Assembly (NCBI GenBank): GCA_902787755.1
Contig: CADAHL010000007.1
Location: 62,001 to 126,000 of the forward strand
Length of the DNA stretch: 64,000 nt
Source: Oscillospiraceae bacterium
Lineage (GTDB): Bacteria; Bacillota; Clostridia; Oscillospirales; Oscillospiraceae
Reading direction: 5' to 3'
Shown: piece after piece, positions 1 through 7,384 of the stretch
Position numbering within the stretch: position 1 is the first letter of the stretch
How the letters are laid out: each line of letters starts with the position of its first letter
Translations under genes and position numbers: made by a program
Notes under the pieces: model-generated
The model's input: the letters and a program-made list of their open reading frames with translations, nothing else
What the model was told of the DNA's origin: nothing
Database searches by the model: none

Positions 1-90
1 GTTCATTTCATACAGATACAGAGCATACTATACACCCGAATCCTAAAAAAGTCATTAAAAAAAGCGGCATTTCCCAGGCTCCTCCTCCGG

Positions 91-120
91 TTGACAGATT
101 CCCTGTCTTTTCCGTATAAT
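91..120 (+). promoter_or_regulatory. SigmaA promoter of the permease-hydrolase operon
   Basis: TTGACA at 91-96 and TATAAT at 115-120 are separated by 18 bp: both boxes are perfect consensus. Transcription would start near 127, giving a short leader that ends in GGAGGG six bases before ATG 153. The first 90 bases hold no recognisable gene. Confidence 0.85.
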
Positions 121-152
121 GAGAGCAACAAGCATACACGGGAGGGCTCAAG

Positions 153-1310
153 ATGAAAACGATCCACGGCGAATCCCGGCTGACCTTCTGGGAGGCCACC
201 AGCATCATCATCGGTCACGGCGTAGGCTCCGGCATTCTGTCGGTCCCCTATCTGGCCGCCCACAACAGTCTGCGGGAGATCCTGCTGATCCTGGGCTTCT
301 GCTACCTGTTCAACCTCATCCTGCATCTGGTCATCGCGGAGCTGAGCTACAACAACGACGGCGCGCAGTTCATCGCCTGCTTCGACGCGGAGCTGTTCTC
401 CGGGAAGCTGAAAACGATCTTCACGGGCCTGGCCTTCGCCCTGCTGGGCCTGTCGGTGCTGTTTAACGTCAGCGCCTATCTCACCGGCGCCGCGGCGGTG
501 TTCCGCAGCTGGTTCGGCCTGCCGGACGTGGCCGGGATCCTGCTGTTCTACGTGATCGGCGCGGGCGTGGTGTTCGTGGGAATGAAGCTGGTGGGCATCT
601 GCGAGAAGATCGCCGTGGGCTCCATGGTGCTGGTGGTGGGCGTCCTCTTCGTGGCCACCCTCCGGGCGCCCATGAGTCCCCTGCCCTCGGGCTGGCACGG
701 CGTCAACAACGCCCTGGCCCTGTTCGGCATGGTGTCCTTCTCCCTGTCGGCGGTCATGTCCACGCCCCAGGTGGTCAAGGGGCTGGAGGGCGACAAGAGG
801 CGCATCCGCGCCGCCATCGCCTCGGGCCTGGCCATCAATCTGGGCCTCATTCTCCTGATCACCCTGATGACCCTGCTGGGCACCGGAGAGGGCATCACCA
901 AGGACGGCGCGCTGGTGGATCTGAGCCGTCACCTGGGCGGCTGGGTCAGCGTGGTGGGCTATGTGTTCACCCTGCTGGCGCTGGCCACCTCCTTCTGGGC
1001 CAACACCCTGAACCTGCGGGACATCATCCACGAGCAGACCCGCTGGGAGTTGAAGCTCAGCTGGCTGGCCGCCTCGGCTCCCTGCCTGCTCATCGCCCTG
1101 TTCGTCCCGGCCAGCTTTGTGGGCCTGACCCGCTTTGCCAGCATCATCCAGGTGGTCACGGGTCTGGGCATCATCGTGGCCTATTACCGCTCCCGGAAAC
1201 GGGTGGGCACTTCGGAGCTGGTGGGCGCCTTCGGCACGCTGCCCATTCTCATTCTGGTGATGCTCTGCTCCCTGCTGGCCACGGTAGGCGCTGTGCTTCC
1301 GGTGAGCTGA
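153..1310 (+). CDS. Amino-acid permease, APC superfamily
   Basis: Predicted secondary amino-acid transporter in the cytoplasmic membrane. The 385 residues are almost wholly hydrophobic, with about eleven membrane-spanning stretches. The first (residues about 12-32) contains the small-residue break GHGVGSGIL, as in the unwound TM1 that forms the substrate and ion site of the APC fold. The length fits the AAAP/aromatic amino-acid permease branch, which is shorter than the 450-residue AAT permeases. ATG 153 has a good ribosome site and sits behind a consensus promoter. The following hydrolase gene begins one base after the stop codon, so the two are co-transcribed. The family is clear; the substrate cannot be read from the sequence. 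Confidence 0.8.
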   Translation: MKTIHGESRLTFWEATSIIIGHGVGSGILSVPYLAAHNSLREILLILGFCYLFNLILHLVIAELSYNNDGAQFIACFDAELFSGKLKTIFTGLAFALLGLSVLFNVSAYLTGAAAVFRSWFGLPDVAGILLFYVIGAGVVFVGMKLVGICEKIAVGSMVLVVGVLFVATLRAPMSPLPSGWHGVNNALALFGMVSFSLSAVMSTPQVVKGLEGDKRRIRAAIASGLAINLGLILLITLMTLLGTGEGITKDGALVDLSRHLGGWVSVVGYVFTLLALATSFWANTLNLRDIIHEQTRWELKLSWLAASAPCLLIALFVPASFVGLTRFASIIQVVTGLGIIVAYYRSRKRVGTSELVGAFGTLPILILVMLCSLLATVGAVLPVS

Positions 1311-1311
1311 G

Positions 1312-2232
1312 ATGAACAGAGCCGTCAAAACCGCCGCCGCGGCCTCGGGGGTCACCCTGGCCTTGGCCGGGCTCTTCGCCGAGGAGCTGTATCGCTACGT
1401 CTTTCACCGGAAGGGCTCGGCCCTGCTCTCCCCTTTTCTGGACAGCTTCGGCCACGAGGCGGGCTACTACGTCTTCCGCAACACCGCCGCTGACGAGCTG
1501 CGGTCCCTGCCCCGGCGGGAGCTGAGCATCCGCTCCGCCGACGGGCTGGAGCTGCGCGGCTTCTACTATCCCCTGGGCGGCCAGGGAAGGCGCATCGCCT
1601 TTCTCATCCACGGCTACCGCTCCGAGCATACGGAGACCGCCGGAATGTTCCTGGACTACTACCGCAGCCGGGGCGTCGATCTGTTCTGCTGTGACCAGCG
1701 CTCCCACGGCCGGAGCGAGGGGCGGCTCATCGGCTTCGACGTCTTCGAGGCGGAGGACTGCCTGGCCTGGGTGGAGGAGCTTCGCCGGCAGTTCGGCCCG
1801 GAGGTCTCCATCCTGCTCCACGGCTTCTCCATGGGCGCGGCCACGGTGCTGCGCATGGCTCCCCGCTGCCCGGACTGCGTGAAGTTTCTGGTGGAGGACA
1901 GCGGCTACGCCAGCGCGGTCACCCAGCTGAAGGGACAGCTGGGTCCGGCCTACCCCCTGCTGGCCCGGATCCACCGTCTGCTCTCCGGCCGGGATCTGAG
2001 CGAATCCGACGTGCGCCCCGGTCTCGCGGAAAGTCGGCTCCCGATCCTCTTTGTCCACGGTCAGGACGACCCCAGCGTGCCCTTTGAGAACGCCCTCACG
2101 CTTTCCGGGATGTACGAGGGGCCCAAGGACAGTCTGTTTTCCCCCGGCACCCGGCATATCGAGACCATGTACCGGCAGCCGGAGCGCTATGCCCGGAAGC
2201 TGGACGCCTTCCTGGCCCGGTATTTTCCCTGA
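1312..2232 (+). CDS. Alpha/beta hydrolase, membrane-anchored
   Basis: Serine hydrolase of the alpha/beta fold, 306 residues, similar in layout to the YqkD/Bem46-like family found in Firmicutes. Residues about 7-25 form one N-terminal hydrophobic helix, so the enzyme is probably anchored with its catalytic domain outside the cell. Visible landmarks are the oxyanion-hole HGYRSEH, the nucleophile elbow GFSMGAA, the acid in HGQDDPSVP and a late histidine in GTRHIETM, a complete Ser-Asp-His set. The start is one base behind the permease stop and uses GGTGAG as ribosome site. The substrate is unknown; pairing with an amino-acid permease could suggest peptide or ester turnover, but this is only inference from operon position. 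Confidence 0.8.
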   Translation: MNRAVKTAAAASGVTLALAGLFAEELYRYVFHRKGSALLSPFLDSFGHEAGYYVFRNTAADELRSLPRRELSIRSADGLELRGFYYPLGGQGRRIAFLIHGYRSEHTETAGMFLDYYRSRGVDLFCCDQRSHGRSEGRLIGFDVFEAEDCLAWVEELRRQFGPEVSILLHGFSMGAATVLRMAPRCPDCVKFLVEDSGYASAVTQLKGQLGPAYPLLARIHRLLSGRDLSESDVRPGLAESRLPILFVHGQDDPSVPFENALTLSGMYEGPKDSLFSPGTRHIETMYRQPERYARKLDAFLARYFP

Positions 2233-2257
2233 AGCGTCCCACGAGAAAAGTGAAAAG

Positions 2258-2304
2258 GCGCCCCGGCCTTCGGCGGTACGGATACCGTCCAAAGGCCGGG
2301 GCGC
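2258..2304. terminator. Bidirectional terminator between convergent genes
   Basis: Perfect 13-bp stem 2258-2270 / 2292-2304 (GCGCCCCGGCCTT and its complement) with a 21-base loop. A T-rich stretch follows on the plus strand (TTGTATTT), and on the minus strand the hairpin is followed by TTTTCACTTTTC. It separates the hydrolase gene from the oppositely oriented flavoprotein gene. Confidence 0.8.
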
Positions 2305-2345
2305 TTGTATTTACGCTTGCGTGGTCTCCGTCGCTTGGGCCGGGA

Positions 2346-3722
2346 TCAGGCCAGCTCCCCGGCGATGGTCCGGGCCACGTGGACGCCGCTGGCGGAGGCG
2401 TGGGACAGAGAGTGGGTGACGCCGCTGCAGTCGCCGATGACGAACAGGTTCTTATGCAGGGTCTCCAGATTCTCGTTGAGCTCCACTTCCATGTTGTAGA
2501 ACTTGACCTCCACGCCGTAGAGCAGAGTATCGTCGTTGGCGGTGCCCGGGGCGATCTTGTCCAGGGCATAGATCATCTCCACCACGCCGTCCAGGATCCG
2601 CTTGGGGATCACCAGGCTCAGATCGCCGGGGGTGGCGGTCAGGGTGGGGGTGACGAAGGACTTGGCCAGACGCCGGGGCGTGCTGCGCTGGCCCCGGATC
2701 AGGTCGCCGAAGCGCTGGACGATGACGCCGCCGCCCAGCATGTTGCTGAGCCGGGCGATGCTCTCGCCGTAGCCGTTGGAGTCCTTGAAGGGCTCGGTGA
2801 AGTGCTTGGACACCAAGAGGGCAAAGTTGGTATTGCCGGTCTGGAGGGCCGGATCCTCATAGCTGTGGCCGTTGACGGTGATAATGCCGTTGGTGTTCTC
2901 GTTGACCACGGCGCCCTTGGGGTTCATGCAGAAGGTGCGCACCAGATCCTGGTACTTCTCGGTCTTGTAGACGATCTTGCTCTCGTAGACCTGATCGGTG
3001 ATATGCTGGAACACCTCCGCGGGCAGCTCCACCCGCACGCCGATGTCCACCCGATTGGAGCTGGTGGGGATGCCCAGCTCGCCGCAGACCCGTTCCATCC
3101 ACTTGCTGCCGCTGCGGCCCACCGAGGCTACGCACCAGCGCCCGTGGAACTCGCCTGCGGCGGTCTCCACCACATAGCCATCCTCCGCCTTCCGCACCGT
3201 ATCCACCGGCATCCGGAAGAAGAAGTCCACCTTGTCCTTCAGCTCGTGATAGAGATTCGACAGCACCTCGTAGTTGATATCCGTACCCAGATGGCGCACC
3301 GAGGCGTCCAGCAGATGCAGATTGTTCTGCAGGCACAGGGTCTTCAGGGAGGCGTTGGCGGTGGAATAGAGCCGGGTCTTTCCGCCGCCGTGGCTGACGT
3401 TGACCGAATCCACGTAGTGCATCAGCTCCAGCGCCTGCTCCTTGCCGATGTAGCGATGCAGGGTGCCGCCGAACTCGTTGGTAATGTTGTACTTTCCGTC
3501 GGAGAAGGCCCCCGCCCCGCCGAAGCCGTTCATGATAGCGCAGGTGGGACAGTGGACACAGCTGGTGATTTTCTTGCCGTCGATGGGGCACTTTCTGCGC
3601 TCCAGACGGTCCCCGGCCTCAAATACAGCGATCCGCAGCTGCGGGGCCAGCTTTGTCAGCTCGTAGGCGGTGAAGATACCGCCGGGGCCTGCGCCGATGA
3701 TCAGTACGTCGTAGTTTTCCAT
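2346..3722 (-). CDS. FAD-dependent dehydrogenase, COG2509 type
   Basis: Flavoprotein of 458 residues. Residues about 5-35 form a Rossmann dinucleotide-binding motif (IIGAGPGG followed by an acidic FEAG), and the C-terminal VIGDCSG segment is the second FAD contact of this superfamily. A cysteine cluster near residues 45-63 (KCP, then C-x2-C-x2-C before NGFGGAGAFSDGK) matches the uncharacterised FAD-dependent dehydrogenases grouped as COG2509, which are widespread in Clostridia; reaction and substrate are unknown. It lies 27 bases behind the purine nucleoside phosphorylase gene, so the two are probably one transcript from the promoter near 4610. The metal-like cysteine group could bind a cluster or zinc, which is inference only. 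Confidence 0.8.
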   Translation of the reverse strand: MENYDVLIIGAGPGGIFTAYELTKLAPQLRIAVFEAGDRLERRKCPIDGKKITSCVHCPTCAIMNGFGGAGAFSDGKYNITNEFGGTLHRYIGKEQALELMHYVDSVNVSHGGGKTRLYSTANASLKTLCLQNNLHLLDASVRHLGTDINYEVLSNLYHELKDKVDFFFRMPVDTVRKAEDGYVVETAAGEFHGRWCVASVGRSGSKWMERVCGELGIPTSSNRVDIGVRVELPAEVFQHITDQVYESKIVYKTEKYQDLVRTFCMNPKGAVVNENTNGIITVNGHSYEDPALQTGNTNFALLVSKHFTEPFKDSNGYGESIARLSNMLGGGVIVQRFGDLIRGQRSTPRRLAKSFVTPTLTATPGDLSLVIPKRILDGVVEMIYALDKIAPGTANDDTLLYGVEVKFYNMEVELNENLETLHKNLFVIGDCSGVTHSLSHASASGVHVARTIAGELA

Positions 3723-3749
3723 GTTTCGTTTTCTCTTTCCTTTCGGGAC

Positions 3750-4571
3750 TTATTCCCAGCGCTCCAGCAGGGTCCGCACCAGAAGGCGGAAGCGCTGAGA
3801 GCTGGCGTTGGCCGCGGCCAGGACCTCCTCGTGGGAGTGCTTGGTTCTGGCAATGCCGGTGGCCATATTGGTGATACAGGAGATGCCCAGGACCCGCATC
3901 CCCGCGTGCCGGGCCACAATGACCTCGGGCACGGTGGACATGCCGATGGCGTCCGCCCCCAGGGTCCTGAAGGCCCGGATCTCGGCGGCGGTCTCAAAGC
4001 TGGGGCCGGTGTACAGGGCGTACACGCCCTTCTGCAGGCTGATCCCAAGCTCGGCGGCGGTGTCCTCCGCCAGGCGCCGCAGGGCGGGGTCGTAGGCCTC
4101 GGTCATGTCCGGGAACCGGGGCCCCAGCCGGTCGTCGTTGGGGCCGATCAAGGGGTTGTTCCCGCTCATGTTGATGTGGTCGGTAATGAGCATCAGATCT
4201 CCGGGCGCAAAGCTCCCGTTGATGCCGCCGCAGGCGTTGGTGACGATCAGGCTCTCCACCCCCAGCTGCCGCAGGACGCAGACCGGGAAGGTGATCTCGC
4301 TCATGCTGAGGCCCTCGTAGTAGTGGAAGCGGCCCTGCATCAGGACCACGTCCCGCCCGCCGATGCTGCCGAAGGCCAGCCGCGCCGCGTGGCCGGCCAC
4401 GTTGGAGGCCGGGAAGCCGGGGATCTGTCCGTATGGGATGGCGTTGGGCTGTTCCAGCTCCTCCACCAGACCGCCCAGGCCGCTGCCCAGGATCACCGCC
4501 ACCTTGGGCTGCCGCTGCTCCCGCTGGCGGATATACCGGGCCGCCTCAAGGGCTTTTTCAAACTTGCTCAT
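3750..4571 (-). CDS. punA: Purine nucleoside phosphorylase (trimeric class)
   Basis: Cytoplasmic enzyme of purine salvage: (deoxy)inosine or guanosine plus phosphate gives the base and (deoxy)ribose 1-phosphate. The 273-residue length fits the homotrimeric PNP family. Landmarks in order are the phosphate loop GSGLGGL (about 29-35), GHAARL, the HYYEG segment, TNACGGIN, the ribose/base stretch YTGPSFET and the late SCITNMATGI with a downstream His. Presence of the GHAARL/NACGG pattern separates it from MTAP and from the hexameric DeoD type. A ribosome site precedes the ATG, and a -10 box TATAAT lies at 4611-4616 on the minus strand. It is the first gene of a two-gene unit with the flavoprotein. 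Confidence 0.92.
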   Translation of the reverse strand: MSKFEKALEAARYIRQREQRQPKVAVILGSGLGGLVEELEQPNAIPYGQIPGFPASNVAGHAARLAFGSIGGRDVVLMQGRFHYYEGLSMSEITFPVCVLRQLGVESLIVTNACGGINGSFAPGDLMLITDHINMSGNNPLIGPNDDRLGPRFPDMTEAYDPALRRLAEDTAAELGISLQKGVYALYTGPSFETAAEIRAFRTLGADAIGMSTVPEVIVARHAGMRVLGISCITNMATGIARTKHSHEEVLAAANASSQRFRLLVRTLLERWE

Positions 4572-4690
4572 GCCGGTCCCTCACTTTCCATCTGTTTTCA
4601 GCCGACGGTCATTATACCGCTATTCCGGCAAAAAGTACAGACCTATCTCATATCACGGTCCCCTTTTCCCGAAACCGGCCCGTATCCGGC

Positions 4691-4719
4691 TTGCCATTTG
4701 TCCGGTTTTGTGATATTCT
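4691..4719 (+). promoter_or_regulatory. SigmaA promoter of the small NifX-like gene
   Basis: TTGCCA at 4691-4696 and TATTCT at 4714-4719, spaced 17 bp, lie 23 bases upstream of the ATG at 4743. It is divergent from the purine nucleoside phosphorylase promoter. Confidence 0.6.
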
Positions 4720-4742
4720 GCGGGAGAAAGGTGGTTAGAGGC

Positions 4743-5078
4743 ATGAAACTTCATAGGAGCGACGGGCTGACCTTCATCGCCGTATCGTACAACGGGCAGG
4801 CGGAGCTGACGAATTTTGAGCAGAGCAACGCCTTCTGGGTCTACTGCCTGGAGGGCAAGAAGATCCGCAAGCGCCAACTGCTGAGCCTGTATCCGGGCAG
4901 CGGCGAAGAGCGGCTGCAGCAGTTCTGCCAGTCGGTGCTGGACGTGGTGATCTGCCGGAACTTCGGGCCCAAGGCCATGGCGCGCCTCAAGGAGCAGGGC
5001 CTGAAGCTCTACAGCTTCGACGGCGGCTGCGACCGGGCGGTGAAAGCCTATCTGGAAAAGGAACTGAAGGAACTGTAA
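4743..5078 (+). CDS. Small NifX/NifB-like (Nitro_FeMo-Co domain) protein
   Basis: A 111-residue protein made of one dinitrogenase iron-molybdenum-cofactor-binding fold. The N-terminal strand VSYNGQ followed by FEQSNAFWVY and the C-terminal NFGPKAMARLKEQGLKLYSF are the positions where family members read VAYE...HFGH...F.VYE and NxGPKA...L...GIKVY. The usual cofactor-contact HFGH is replaced by NFEQ, so metal binding through that motif is doubtful. ATG 4743 is supported by a promoter 23 bases upstream and a purine-rich GGTGGTTAGAGGC. Monocistronic: a terminator follows the stop directly. No nitrogenase gene is present, and such stand-alone proteins in Clostridia have no assigned function. Confidence 0.65.
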   Translation: MKLHRSDGLTFIAVSYNGQAELTNFEQSNAFWVYCLEGKKIRKRQLLSLYPGSGEERLQQFCQSVLDVVICRNFGPKAMARLKEQGLKLYSFDGGCDRAVKAYLEKELKEL

Positions 5079-5111
5079 AGGGGCTGCCTTTTGAGACAGC
5101 CCCTTGGTTTT
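5078..5111 (+). terminator. Terminator of the small NifX-like gene
   Basis: Nine-base stem AAGGGGCTG (5078-5086) with CAGCCCCTT (5097-5105), loop of ten bases, then GGTTTTTGG. It starts at the stop codon itself. Confidence 0.8.
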
Positions 5112-5125
5112 TGGTTCCATTGTCC

Positions 5126-6202
5126 TCAGTTCAGAGTGACCCGGATGTGCACCGGGTTGTGGTCGGAATTGGCAAAGTCCAGATCCAGGGTCTCCACCAG
5201 CTCCAGGCCCACATTGGGCGAGAGGATGAAGCCGTCGATGACATAGTACTGGGTGTTCGCCGTGTCGGAGGGATCGTAGGGCTGATTCAGCAGCCGGCAG
5301 GTGGGGGTGGACAGGTCATAGGCCCAGCGCCATCCCTCCCCTTCCGGCAGATAGCTGTCGTCCAGCAGGCCGGGCGTCCAGAGATCGGGGTGCTCGTTGG
5401 GATAGGTCTCCAGGCCGCCGGGGAAGATCTGGTTGAAGTCGCCGCCGGCGATGACGTAATTGCCCTTCTCGTACTCGGACTGGATGAAGTCCCGCAGCTG
5501 CCGGGTCTGGGCGATCTTGCCCTCGCCGGAGTCATAGGCCTCCAGGTGCAGGTTCACCAGCACCAGCTGCTTGTCGCTGCCCTGGATGGGCAGATAGCTG
5601 ACCAACAGGCAGCGCTTCAGATTGGCGATGCGCAGGGGCCAGGAGAAGGGGCAGGGCAGAGAATGCCGCTCGGCCCGCTGGATGACCTGGTCGTCGGTCA
5701 TGGTGAACAGACCGCTGTGGACCTTGCCGATGGGCGGCACCGGCACGGGAACGAAGGGGCAGGAGTAGTTCATGGCATAGCTCTCGCAGCTCATCCCATG
5801 GTCCAGGAAGTTCCGTTCGTCAATGCCGTAGGTGCGCCCGGAGTTGCTGTCCACCTCCTGGAGGATCACCAGATCGTAGCCGCCCTCCAGGATCGTCCGG
5901 TTGATCCCCTCCAGATAGCGGTTCACCGTGGCTTTATCCGCGGAGCGGGAGTTTTTTCCTCCGTCCATAAAGAAATCGGATTCCGCGCCCAGACCGCCGT
6001 AACCTACGTTCCAGCTGAGCACGTCCAGGCTCTCGCCGGGCCTGATGGTATCCACATCCCCCGCCAGGGAGACCGGTACCTCCTCCACCGGCTGGGGCCG
6101 GAATTCCGTGGCCGTCAGCCAGCCCAAAAGGCCGCCTACCGCCACCACCAGCACAAGAATCACAATCAGAAGGATCTTCAGGATCTTTTTTACCACTTTC
6201 AT
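5126..6202 (-). CDS. Membrane-anchored endonuclease/exonuclease/phosphatase-fold hydrolase
   Basis: A 358-residue protein with a single N-terminal membrane helix (about residues 6-30) after a Lys-rich tip, then an extracellular EEP domain. Key family residues are visible: LSWNVGYGG (Asn of the metal site), LQEVDS (catalytic Glu), LVNLHLEAY (His/Asn), GGDFNQ (Asp and Asn) and the final NSDHNPV (Asp-His). Members include DNase I-like nucleases, sphingomyelinases and inositol phosphatases, so the substrate stays open. The ATG at 6202 is chosen because GGAGG stands nine bases upstream; a longer in-frame extension overlaps the neighbouring gene and lacks a ribosome site. An extended -10 promoter TGGTACAAT lies on the minus strand at 6231-6239. 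Confidence 0.8.
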   Translation of the reverse strand: MKVVKKILKILLIVILVLVVAVGGLLGWLTATEFRPQPVEEVPVSLAGDVDTIRPGESLDVLSWNVGYGGLGAESDFFMDGGKNSRSADKATVNRYLEGINRTILEGGYDLVILQEVDSNSGRTYGIDERNFLDHGMSCESYAMNYSCPFVPVPVPPIGKVHSGLFTMTDDQVIQRAERHSLPCPFSWPLRIANLKRCLLVSYLPIQGSDKQLVLVNLHLEAYDSGEGKIAQTRQLRDFIQSEYEKGNYVIAGGDFNQIFPGGLETYPNEHPDLWTPGLLDDSYLPEGEGWRWAYDLSTPTCRLLNQPYDPSDTANTQYYVIDGFILSPNVGLELVETLDLDFANSDHNPVHIRVTLN

Positions 6203-6261
6203 CTCAAGGCCTCCTTCCCATATTGGCATCATTGTACCATGGCCGATTCGCAACTTCAAGC

Positions 6262-6297
6262 AAAAGACGACGGGAACGATCGTTCTCGCCGTCTTTT
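6262..6297 (-). terminator. Terminator downstream of the MacB-like gene
   Basis: Long hairpin 6262-6278 / 6281-6297 (AAAAGACGACGGGAACG against its near complement with two imperfect pairs), giving TTTTGC on the 3' side in the minus direction. It closes the permease-HlyD-MacB unit before the endonuclease-like gene. Confidence 0.7.
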
Positions 6298-6303
6298 CCA
6301 TTT

Positions 6304-7383
6304 TTACACTTGCCCGGGGTGACGCTTCTCCCAGGCCTTCCGCTCCTGTTTGCGGATCGCCTCCTCCAAGGCGTCCCGCCACCTGGGCCACAGGTCCTCG
6401 GAGAATTTCTCCTTTCCCCGCTTGAAGCCCCGGGCCAGCAGAAGGACGGCCGAGACCAGCGGGCACAGACTCAGCAGCACGGCAAAGAGCGCCAGCAGCG
6501 CGCCCCAGTCCTCGGCGCTGCGGGCGGCGTTCTCCCAATAGGGATACACCACGCCCAGGGTCTGCATGGAGCGTTTGCCGAACTGGCCCACCAGGCCCAA
6601 AAGCCGGAAGAAGCCGAAGCGGCCGGTATTCTCCAGGATCTCTCCCTGGCCGATGGGGAATTTCTCCCGCACGAAGTTGACCGTAAAGCCCTTCACCGGC
6701 TCGGCCAGGCACAGCTCATAGCAGCTGATCCCGGCATTTTCGTTCAGGGTTTTCCAGGCGTCCCAGCTCAGATACAGGCCCTGGCCGGCGGTATAGGCGC
6801 GCCGGCTGAAGGAGTCCTCCTCCCGGCGGATCACGCCGCCCACCACAAAGGGCACGCCGTTGAGCTTCAGCTCCATGCCCTCCAACTCCGTGCCGCCGTA
6901 GAGCAGCCAGGCCAGATCCTCGTCCAGCAGCACCCGGTCCTTCATCAGGTCCGCCTCGGTCAGATAGCTGCCGTTGAGAAGACGCAGGGGATGGAAGTGG
7001 AAGAAGGAGCCTCCCACCGCAATGGCGGCGGCCTCTCCTTTTCCGTGCTCGGTGGCCACGTTCAGCTTCCCGGTGCTGCTCCAGGCGTCCACAAACAGGG
7101 TCTGGCTGTCATCCCCGTCCAGAGCGGCCTCCTTCAGCTTGTCCAGAATGGCGTAGCGGAAACGATAGATCTCATTGAGACTCAGCTGGCCGTCCACCGG
7201 CAGGTAACAGGAGACCTGGGTAAACTCCGTCTCTCCCTCGCCCTGCCAGCGTTGGGCCGCCTTCTGGGCCTCCAGCCGCCCGCCCAAGGCGCCGGAGAGC
7301 ACCGCGCACAGGATGGCCAGGCACAGGAGCGCGGCGTTCAGGATCCCGAAGCGGATCCATTGCTTTTTCGTCCAGGCTTTCAT
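6304..7383 (-). CDS. MacB/FtsX-like membrane protein with only two membrane helices
   Basis: A 359-residue protein with a hydrophobic helix at about 12-34, a long extracytoplasmic region (about 35-285), a second helix around 292-318 and a basic cytoplasmic tail. The extracytoplasmic part contains the pattern RVLLDEDLAWLLYGG...GMELKLNGVPFVVGGVI, which resembles the periplasmic core domain of MacB-type permeases. True MacB/FtsX permeases have four helices; here the last two are missing, so it may not form a transport channel. It starts one base after the HlyD-like gene ends, as adaptor and permease genes usually do, but no ATPase gene accompanies it. The call as an ABC permease component is therefore tentative. 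Confidence 0.6.
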   Translation of the reverse strand: MKAWTKKQWIRFGILNAALLCLAILCAVLSGALGGRLEAQKAAQRWQGEGETEFTQVSCYLPVDGQLSLNEIYRFRYAILDKLKEAALDGDDSQTLFVDAWSSTGKLNVATEHGKGEAAAIAVGGSFFHFHPLRLLNGSYLTEADLMKDRVLLDEDLAWLLYGGTELEGMELKLNGVPFVVGGVIRREEDSFSRRAYTAGQGLYLSWDAWKTLNENAGISCYELCLAEPVKGFTVNFVREKFPIGQGEILENTGRFGFFRLLGLVGQFGKRSMQTLGVVYPYWENAARSAEDWGALLALFAVLLSLCPLVSAVLLLARGFKRGKEKFSEDLWPRWRDALEEAIRKQERKAWEKRHPGQV

Positions 7384-7384
7384 A

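Noticed and set aside
2250..4742. Upstream part of a 942-codon plus-strand frame running into the small NifX-like gene
   Set aside because: Antisense to the flavoprotein and phosphorylase genes; the real start is ATG 4743 with its own promoter.
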